A stretch of 64,000 bases of DNA, taken from contig CM060883.1 of the NCBI GenBank assembly GCA_030762935.1, positions 32,234,501-32,298,500 on the forward strand, read 5' to 3'. How positions within the stretch are numbered: the stretch's first letter is position 1; the number at the start of each line of letters is the position of its first letter. This document shows positions 57,425 through 64,000 of this stretch, in pieces. The translations under genes were made by a program, and so were the position numbers. Source of the DNA: Hymenopus coronatus. Lineage: Eukaryota; Arthropoda; Insecta; Mantodea; Hymenopodidae. Under the pieces are notes generated by a model that was given only the letters and a program-made list of their open reading frames with translations, was not told the origin of the DNA and did not search any database.

Positions 57425-57690
57425 CTAATAATGACATCGTGCAAGGTAGCGGGTTCAAACCCGGCGGAGGATGATGGATTTTTTTGGGCTTAAAATCCTT
57501 GGCATGGCTTCCTTCAGAAGGGAAGAAAATCCGCTGGTCCCGTGTCGTAGATTTACGACACGTAAAAGAACCACAACCTGATAAAGAGACCTCTGAGCAA
57601 CATTAAACGGTCTTTCATACTTAAATATAATATGGGGGCTGAGATCCACAGTAGTAAAAGAGCGTCCATAAATGAACTCCATTTCCATTA
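57425..57690 (+). mobile_element. SINE family 1
   Basis: B-box region GTAGCGGGTTCAAACCCGGC, body TGGCATGGCTTCCTTCAGAA and CGTAGATTTACGACACGTAA, tail AAAGAGCGTCCATAAATG. The extreme tRNA head is missing. Confidence 0.87.
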
Positions 57691-57725
57691 CGCCGGACAT
57701 TTAAGCCTTCTGGCACTAAAGGCCG

Positions 57726-58340
57726 AATAGATAGATAGAGAGATAGATAGAGAGATAGACAGATAGAGAAATAGAGCGATAGATAAATAGATAGATACAT
57801 ACATACATATATAGTGTTTATTGTCAACAACTATTACAGTATAGCAACGTCATAAATTAAAAGTTACCAAGCTAAATTATAAAAGTCATCCACAGAATAC
57901 AATGGATTAGCCACCAATGTATGGCGTATGGTCCTTTTAAAAGTTGAAATACGGAGCTCTCTTAATCATTGGGGTAAAATATTATAAAGTTTAATAGAGA
58001 CAACTATAAATATGTTTTGAATTTTGGTATGTTTAAATGTGTTTATATATAATTTCTGACAATTTCGTGTTGTATAATTATGTATATTGGAGCAAACTGT
58101 AAAACTGCTAAAATGTTCCTTAACATATAAAAGACAGTTCAGCACATACATTGATGGCAAAGTTAAGATATTTAAATCAATAAAAAGTGCTTTACTGTGT
58201 TCTTTTGGATGAACTCCACAAATTAATCTAATAGCCCTTTTTTGTAATAAAATATTTTCGTTGCCAAGGAGTGATTTCCCCAAAGAAGCAAACCATAAAT
58301 CTGAAAGCTCAGTAATATACCAAGATTTATTGTTTTCGTT
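57726..58340 (-). mobile_element. 5'-truncated LINE with GATA-type tail
   Basis: Coding remnant, short 3' untranslated stretch and a simple repeat tail of GATA/GAGA units (57726-57800 on the plus strand). The 5' side meets the right end of an HPE at 58341. Confidence 0.78.
57864..58340 (-). pseudogene. LINE reverse transcriptase C-terminal region
   Basis: The minus frame reads ILLQKRAIRLICGVHPKEHS then FIDLNILTLPSMYVLNCLLY and TTRNCQKLYI. This matches the post-catalytic region of jockey/CR1-like insect reverse transcriptases ('LQKRAIRII ... FKELNILTLPSLYI'). After an in-frame TGA at 57966-57968 the same frame continues LRELRISTFKRTIRH and stops at 57864, near the expected natural C-terminus. 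The catalytic core and endonuclease are missing through 5' truncation, typical of LINE insertions. Not functional. The clade assignment is approximate. Confidence 0.85.
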
Positions 58341-59086
58341 TTCACTTTCTCTAATGCGCAAAGCAAGTAGGGGAAAGATTGAAATACAATCAACGAATTC
58401 GATCTCGATGTTTCACTAGAAATACATATTCTGAAGCTCTCTTAACAAAAATATTTCTTTTCTTTTTAGAAATATGACAGTGTGTCTATGTGTGTGCGTG
58501 AGGGGGGGGGGCTGCATAACACAAAAACGAAACGTCCGTTAAATACAAAATTTGGTATTTAAGTTCAATATTTTCCAAGATTTCGATTTTCTGAACAATT
58601 GCTATATTACTAAAATATTAAAATACCACATGTTTAAGATATTTTCGTGAGAAATGAAAAAAATATATATCCGAGTTTTGTGAGAAAAGCCTGAGAAGCC
58701 CTCTTCGTTCTGTTTATTTTTTCATAACTAGTAACCCATTTAAGCTTACCACACAAAAACGTTGATCTCATTAAAATACACAATTTATGTGAAGTATATG
58801 TTTTGTGTGCAGTTAACTATTTCCGAGATATTCCTTGTTACTGGTTTGAATTTTTATTATTTAATACTTTCCTTAAATGGGAATTCGTTATTCTTTACCC
58901 CCTCTATGGCCATGCAAAGAGAACATAAATACAAAGGTTTGACTATCGCTTTCCTCCTGTATCTATAAGGTAATATATAATAAAAGCATTTATGCTAATA
59001 TTTAACTCGATGATCATGAACCAGATAAAAGAATAAGTTTTATAAGAATATTTTGTTGAAGAATAGGTGAAGAAAGTCCGCTTTTA
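58341..59086 (-). mobile_element. HPE, diverged copy
   Basis: TTCACTTTCTCTAATGCG starts a degraded palindrome. The microsatellite is GTGTGTCTATGTGTGTGC with a G-run (58502-58510). The left end fades at AAGAAAGTCCGC. Confidence 0.82.
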
Positions 59087-59088
59087 AT

Positions 59089-59227
59089 TACGTTGTTCAC
59101 TCATTCTGACTTACTCTCTGATACACACACAAGCGTCTCAAAATGTGAATTTCTGGTGAAATTCTATATCGAATTTTGGGTGAAATACAATAGTTTCTCT
59201 ACTACAGGTAAGCGTTAAAGAACTTAA
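59089..59227 (+). mobile_element. HPE right-end fragment
   Basis: TTACGTTGTTCACTCATTCT, a short CA tract, TTTCTGGTGAAATTC and ACAATAGTTTCTCTACTAC. Lacks a clean terminus. Confidence 0.7.
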
Positions 59228-59845
59228 AACATGCGGCGTTTCATATGAACATTTTGTAGAAGTTTATGCAACGATCCTGGGTACAGAGTTGCTTGGCTGT
59301 TGCACAGCAGATTTTTAATTTTGTTCTCTATAAAGAAAGGAAGGAAGGAAGGAAAAAAAAAAAAAAACTGCCCTTGTTTTGGAGTACGCGAATGGAGCAA
59401 GTGTGGGTGTGACATCCGTGTGCCAGTAGGCACCACCCGCAATGTAGGCAAATTTAAATTAACTAAAACTATTATACCAGGACACATTAAATTCAATAAT
59501 TTCTATTTGCATTTACTAGCAAATCCTTGCTTTAGAAATAATAGTGAGATAGCTGCACAAATATGGCGGGAGCGCGCAATGGGCCGGTATGCACGTTCGT
59601 ATGTAATTTATGGGGCGAGTTTTGAGAAAGTCTACCAAGTTGCTCCTCCGGTTTATTACAGTTGCATTCCCCAGGCGCGTATCCGAACTACCACGTGACA
59701 CGCTGCCTCCATTGTATGTTCTCATCATCGCCACCATTATCAGTCTTATTCAAGTCGTTGCTGTGAAACACGTGTTACCGTCCATCTTCACATTGAGGCG
59801 ACACGTTCGTGGTGTATGATTAATGGTGAACACCTCTTTTTGGTT
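59228..59845. other. Unassigned DNA
   Basis: About 0.6 kb with a GGAA/poly-A tract (59336-59366). The 132-codon frame at 59300-59698 runs through that tract and is unrecognised. Confidence 0.35.
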
Positions 59846-60548
59846 CTCGACACTTTGTACATAGTGTATAGAGAAGATATTGCACTCCACCAAAATATTC
59901 GATACCGAGATTTCACTGGAAATATATGTTTTAGGGTCCCCTGTATCCAAAATAAGTATTTTCAGAAAAAGGTCCGTGTGTCTGTGAACACGATAGCTCA
60001 AAAACAAAAAGTCGGTAAAATACCTAACTTGGTATTTAAGTTTAGTATCTTCCAGGGATGCGACATGAAGATTTTGAGAAAAATCCCCCCACCCCCAAAT
60101 ACCCTTTACATGGAACTTTTTTCGAAAATTTTGATTTTCTAATAAATGACTCTAACGATTTGATTAAAATATCGTATATTAAAGATATTTACCTGACAAT
60201 TAAAATGTTTATTTTGAATTTTCTGAGAATAGACTCTGAAGACTACTTTATTCTGGGTCAATTTTACGGAATTTTGCATAACTGCTAAACCGTAAGAGAT
60301 GACAAAAACTTTTCTCATACAGGACTTTGTGAACTTGTGAATATACAAACAAAGGAACTTCAGTCGCAGAGCAACCAGCTTTTGACTATTACTTTAACCT
60401 ATGGTACCCCCTTATTTCGCTTCTACTAACAAGGAAGCAAGTAATAAGACTATTTCTGCTAATTTTTGCTTTATTAGATGGCGTAAATAGAATAATTTGT
60501 TGCAGTGATATAGAGAAAGTCATGTGAATGGAACACATCAAATTTTTT
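59846..60548 (-). mobile_element. HPE, near-complete, half palindrome lost
   Basis: Starts at CACTTTGTACATAGTGTATA so the outer palindrome arm is missing. Ends GTCATGTGAATGGAACAC...CATCAAATTTTTT, directly joined to the host repeat at 60543. Confidence 0.9.
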
Positions 60549-60655
60549 CACATAATCCGTGTGTAGGAAATGAGTTGGATAGGTAGAATCAGTCTAAAAA
60601 ATTCAATGCCATAGCTGGGATTTGAACCACAGATCTCCCGGTCTCTAGCCGGTTG
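60543..60655 (-). mobile_element. Uninterrupted host repeat (empty site for the 28-29 kb HPE)
   Basis: TTTTTTCACATAATCCGTGT through AGTCTAAAAAATTCAATGCC and GGGATTTGAACCACAGATC. The minus strand carries a B-box-like GTGGTTCAAATCCC. It continues the 28167-28226 plus 29119-29170 halves without the HPE. Confidence 0.85.
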
Positions 60656-60669
60656 CTTTGCCGGTTGGA

Positions 60670-61412
60670 TGGTGTAAACTTGTTCTTTGTCGTATTTCCA
60701 AATACAGAAATCGAGCGGATTAAATCGGGAGATCTCAATAACACTCCAACGGCCAGGTAAAATGTCCAAAATCGTACGAAGTTCATTGAACTAGTGTGGA
60801 GGAGTGCCATCTTGTTGGAAAAATATGCAGATGTTCAATTGGTGTGCAGAAGAACTGTGCCAGCATATCCATATGTGCTTCCACGGACAGAAAAAGGTCC
60901 AATGACTATGGTGTGACAAACCTCACCGAACGTTGATCCTGGGAGTGTCACGAACGTGCTCTTGTGTAGCTTGAGGGTTCTGTGATTCCCAGATCCACAC
61001 ATTTATCCATTTACCTTGTCTGATACACTGAAAGCGGCTTCGCTCGAGAAGAAAATGTTGGACATGAATCAGGATCATCGTCTAGACGGTTTAGCTTTGT
61101 ATTCTCCAATTCCACCCGTTTGGGCTTGTCATTCAGCTTCAGATGTTGCAAAAACTGCAATTTCTATGGGTACAGTTTGAAACGTTTGTAGTAAATTAGT
61201 TACAATGTTGGTTTCGGTATCTCAAGTTCCCGCGAAGCTCTTCTTAATGACTTCCGTGGGCTTCGCTGAAATGCGGCTTGAACATTTGCAACCCTTTCAT
61301 CGGATGTTCTGCGACCACCATGCATGCTTTTACCGCTTGGAGCATCATGGTTTAAGACTCGCCGAAACTCCTTCTGAATTCGGACAATTGGTTTAAACAT
61401 ACCACAGAACAT
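60670..61412 (-). pseudogene. Mariner-like transposase, decayed
   Basis: The first 70 codons (61412-61200) include KPIVRIQKEFRRVLNHDAPS and AAFQRSPRKSLRRASRELEI, then PKPTL. This matches the helix-turn-helix repeat of mariner-type transposases whose relatives read 'V..AFERSPRKSTRRASRELGIP'. Later frames read TFSSRAKPLSVYQTR and WIWESQNPQ-like sequence (family form VNRHNVRIWGTENPH), then LPGRWSVIEIS and SRFNPLDFCIWKYDKEQVY (family form PGRWIGR...RSPDLTPLDFFLWGY). Stops and frameshifts separate these blocks, so it is inactive. Terminal inverted repeats were not located. The left side abuts the SINE-like host repeat. Confidence 0.8.
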
Positions 61413-61549
61413 TTTGCTATAATCTGCAATGTCGATAAACGATAAAATCTAAGAATGAAAGCCGTGTCTTTGCACCATCTACCGACGGGATTCGAAAGCT
61501 TTCCTTTCATATATACGTTGTTGTAAGTTTCTGTTTTCAGTCGTTTACT

Positions 61550-61838
61550 GCCGCCCTTCGAGGCGTAATGATTACATTCGTATAACCAAAGGTCGCGAGT
61601 TCAAACCCGGCGGAGGGCGATGTGTTTTTTCGGGCGTAAAAATCACATGGGTTCCTTCAGAAGGGAAGTAAAACCGTTGATCCCAACTCGTAGATTTACG
61701 GCACGTAAAAGAACCTCAAACCTGATAAAGAGGCCTCTAAGAAAAATTAATCGCTCTTTCACGTCTAATGTAGAATGGGGCGCTGAGAAGCAGGGTTGTT
61801 AAAGAGCGCCCATAAATAAAACTCCATTTTCATTTACC
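61550..61838 (+). mobile_element. SINE family 1, best-preserved copy
   Basis: Head CCCTTCGAGGCGTAATGATT with B-box GGTCGCGAGTTCAAACCCGG (61592-61611), body TTTTTTCGGGCGTAAAAATC, TCGTAGATTTACGGCACGTA and AAAGAACC, tail AAAGAGCGCCCATAAATAAA. Inferred mobilisation by a LINE partner; no target duplication identified. Confidence 0.9.
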
Positions 61839-62424
61839 ATTTACCCGTCAAATACAACTGAATTTGAGCAATCCAGTCTGTATATTAAGTTTTATGATTT
61901 TTAAAACAAAAAGTTAGAAGTTTTGAAAACAAATCTAAATGGACTGAGAATAGAAATGCAAATCTCGTTGTAGATGAGTACTCTTTACAATAGTCACTTG
62001 ATAAACACCTAACTTTAATTAAAATCTGTCCCTATAGAGCAAAAGAGTCACAAATTTACACATTTTAGCATTGCTGAGAAGAGATTATTGTCTCAGTTTA
62101 ATACAACTTGGATTTGAAAAATATTCGCTTTGGGTTAATATGATCTTGATGCAAAACTAATGCCCTACCTACTTGACAGAACTCTGGATTTTGGAAATAA
62201 AGGTGAACAACTGGAAATCTTTACAAAGTGGTGAAATTTCAGCCCACGTCTCCTTATTACTACGGTTATAAGCAGCTGTTACCAGGCTTCAAATCATAAA
62301 ATGCGATCTTTATCGCTTGCGTGCCAATAAAAGCTGCCTAACAACACAGAAACGATGTAGTAACTATATAATGATGGTATATCGATATTTTCTGGATTTC
62401 TCGACTTGCCTTCCAGGTGGCTAT
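61839..62424. other. Unassigned DNA
   Basis: About 0.6 kb of AT-rich sequence. Nothing recognised. Confidence 0.3.
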
Positions 62425-62456
62425 TCCTACCATGACTTTCTCTATTCTTTGTTATA
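62425..62456 (+). mobile_element. HPE left-end scrap
   Basis: TTCCTACCATGACTTTCTCT resembles the left end just before a minus-strand copy. Confidence 0.45.
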
Positions 62457-62477
62457 GCAGAATACTCAACAAAAACA

Positions 62478-63038
62478 TTTTACTTTCTCTATACGTACTA
62501 TGTACATAGTGTATAGAGAAGGTATTGTATTGCAACCAAAAATTTGATACCGAGATTTCACCGGAAATATATGCTTTGAGACCCCCTGTATCCAAAAAAA
62601 AAAAAAAAAGTTTACAAAAATATCCGTGTCTGTTTGTCAGTGCGTGTGTCTGTGGGCAGCATAGTTCAAAAAAAAAAAGTCCGTTTAATACCAAAGTATA
62701 GTATTTAAGTCCGGTATCTTCCAATGATGCGACACGAAGATTTTCAAGAAAATCTTCCCACCCCCAACTACCCTTTACATGGGAAAAATTTCGAAAATTT
62801 TGACTCAAAAATGCCTCTAACGACTTTGATTACAATATCGTATCTTAGAGTTAATTACATGCCAAATAATATGTACATCTTGAATTTACTGGATGAATTT
62901 AGCGGAATTTTCAACTACTGGTAAACCGTAAGAGATAGATAAAAGCTTACTTATAAAAATGTAGAGCTCGTTAAAATACACAATTTATGTTATATGCATG
63001 TTTTTCGTGGAGTTGACCGTTTCTGAGATATTCCTTGT
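62478..63038 (-). mobile_element. HPE, interrupted by a SINE
   Basis: The palindrome TTTACTTTCTCTATACGTAC, GT tract at 62625-62655, body to CTGAGATATTCCTTGT. Continues at 63249. Confidence 0.93.
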
Positions 63039-63248
63039 ATTTTTTTTTTTTTTTGGTAGTGTTTAATGCCCGCTTTTACTGCTCTGGCACCACAGGCGAT
63101 GACACGATAATACAGGAAGATGGAACCCCGGTGGAATGAGATGGCGGGGGAAACCGGAGAACCCGGAGAAAACCCGCCCATGCGCCGCTTTGTCCACCAC
63201 GAATCTCACAGATAGTCGCTTGGGATCGAACCCGGACCGGCGCGGCCG
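63039..63248 (-). mobile_element. SINE family 5 with target duplication, inside an HPE
   Basis: On the minus strand: B-box CGGGTTCGATCCCAAGC (63224-63240), body CGGTTTCCCCCGCCATCTC, ending AAACACTACC plus a poly-A of about 14. The direct repeat ATTCCTTGT lies at 63030-63038 and 63249-63257. Confidence 0.88.
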
Positions 63249-63655
63249 ATTCCTTGTTATTTCAGGTTATTGTTTTCAGCTCTGAACACTACTTTATTCT
63301 GAGTGAATTTTACGGAATTTTGCATAACTGCTAAACCGTAAGAGATAGACAAAAACTTACAATACATAAAATGTAGAGCACATTAAAACACACAATTTAT
63401 ATTGTATACCTTTTTTTTTTCCTGGAGTAGATCGTTTTTGAGATATTCCTTGTTTTTGTTTTCAGGTTCGAAAAACTTAACTTCAGTCACATAGCAACCA
63501 GCTTTTGACTATCACTTTATGATTATTTTACTTCTACTTACAAGGAAGCAAGGTATTTCTGCTAATTTGTTCTCAATCCGTATGAAGTAAATGGAAGCTG
63601 ATTTTCAACAATAATTTGTTGCAGAGATGTAGAGAAAGTCATGTGAATGGAACAA
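63249..63655 (-). mobile_element. HPE, continuation after SINE
   Basis: Resumes ATTCCTTGTTATTTCAGG, contains a partial duplication of its own GAATTTTACGGAATTTTGC section, and ends AGAGAAAGTCATGTGAATGG then AAC. Confidence 0.92.
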
Positions 63656-63750
63656 TATTTACGTAGGATTAGCCAAGACAGTAGAATCAAGAGAAGACTT
63701 CACTCTAATATGTGGAGTTGTCATTCTAAATAATAGACGGAAGAAGCCGT

Positions 63751-63900
63751 TATTACCTTCTCTAGCACGTGTGTACATGGTACATTGTAGTTAGAGAAGG
63801 CATTGTGCTCGACCCAAAAATTTGACGTCGATATTTCATCGGATATATATATATATATATTTTTTTTTTGACGTCCCTTGCTTGAGAAAAAAAAAAAAAT
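63751..63900 (-). mobile_element. HPE right-end fragment cut by another HPE
   Basis: TATTACCTTCTCTAGCACGT with a type 2 palindrome centred near TACATGGTACA, then TTTCATCGG, a TA tract and a poly-A where the next copy starts. Confidence 0.87.
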
Positions 63901-64000
63901 CTACTTTCTTTACACGCATCATGTACTTAGTGTATAGAGCAGGTATTGCATTCCACCTAAAAAGTCGTCAAGATTTCACCGTAAATACACGTTTTAGCGT
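63901..64000 (-). mobile_element. HPE right end running off the window
   Basis: CTACTTTCTTTACACGCATC palindrome, GTATTGCATTCCACC and TTTCACCGTAAATACACG. Continues beyond 64000. Confidence 0.9.

Noticed and set aside
59300..59698. 132-codon coding gene
   Set aside because: Runs through a GGAA/poly-A tract giving KKGRKEGKKKKN, with no recognisable domain and no splice context.
1..64000. CRISPR array suggested by regularly recurring palindromic sequence
   Set aside because: Repeats are about 0.8 kb, interspersed and in both orientations, with no 20-40 bp spacer pattern and no cas genes.

Overview
The window is AT-rich, non-coding DNA from a metazoan, most likely an arthropod and plausibly an insect; the species cannot be fixed from this sequence. 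Reasons: it holds several tRNA-derived SINE families, remnants of Tc1/mariner and tigger/pogo DNA transposons and of LINE reverse transcriptase genes, and abundant microsatellites. There are no operon-like gene arrays. I found no intact host gene, no convincing host exon chain, no rRNA and no functional tRNA. Nearly all open frames are short, run through repeats or microsatellites, and look spurious.

The dominant content is one interspersed repeat family, called HPE (hairpin-ended element) here. About 50-60 complete, truncated or nested copies and scraps in both orientations cover roughly half of the 64 kb (hand tally about 32 kb). In the + orientation a complete copy is about 0.8-0.95 kb. 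It starts TCTGATGTGTTCC, followed by ACTTTCTCTACA, and has no coding capacity. It has a conserved middle, an internal palindrome, and a microsatellite slot (usually CA/GT) about 150-200 bp from the right end. It finishes with a 40-46 nt palindrome ending AGAGAAAGTAAAA. The 12-base ACTTTCTCTACA motif recurs inverted inside the right-end palindrome, so the ends are asymmetric inverted repeats. One copy (28227-29118) sits inside another repeat whose uninterrupted relative lies at 60548-60650. That comparison places the insertion in an A-run next to TT with no unambiguous target duplication. Together this resembles non-autonomous rolling-circle (Helitron/Helentron-type) elements, although the canonical CTRR 3' end is missing.

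Other elements are layered on this background. A deleted Tc1/mariner-type copy with TA duplications (53609-54253) lies inside an HPE microsatellite. A 498-bp TIR element (23144-23641) lies inside an HPE. Several SINE families include copies with 7-11 bp target duplications, one SINE nested in another (46429-46930), and two SINEs inside HPE copies. A decayed tigger/pogo transposase lies at 44770-45400 and a decayed mariner-like transposase at 60670-61412. LINE fragments occur at 250-540, 14211-14330, 16703-17262 and 57726-58340. A GC-richer, internally duplicated repeat lies at 49289-50075.

By position: 1-19.7 kb is mostly HPE copies with short unassigned gaps. 20-23 kb is mainly unassigned plus two SINEs. 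23-38.5 kb is dense HPE with nested insertions. 38.5-48.7 kb alternates unassigned DNA, HPE, tigger and SINEs. 48.7-51.3 kb is the duplicated GC-richer block and unassigned DNA. 51.3-64 kb is HPE, Tc1, LINE, SINE and mariner remnants. These parts do not form a pathway; the window records successive transposon insertions.
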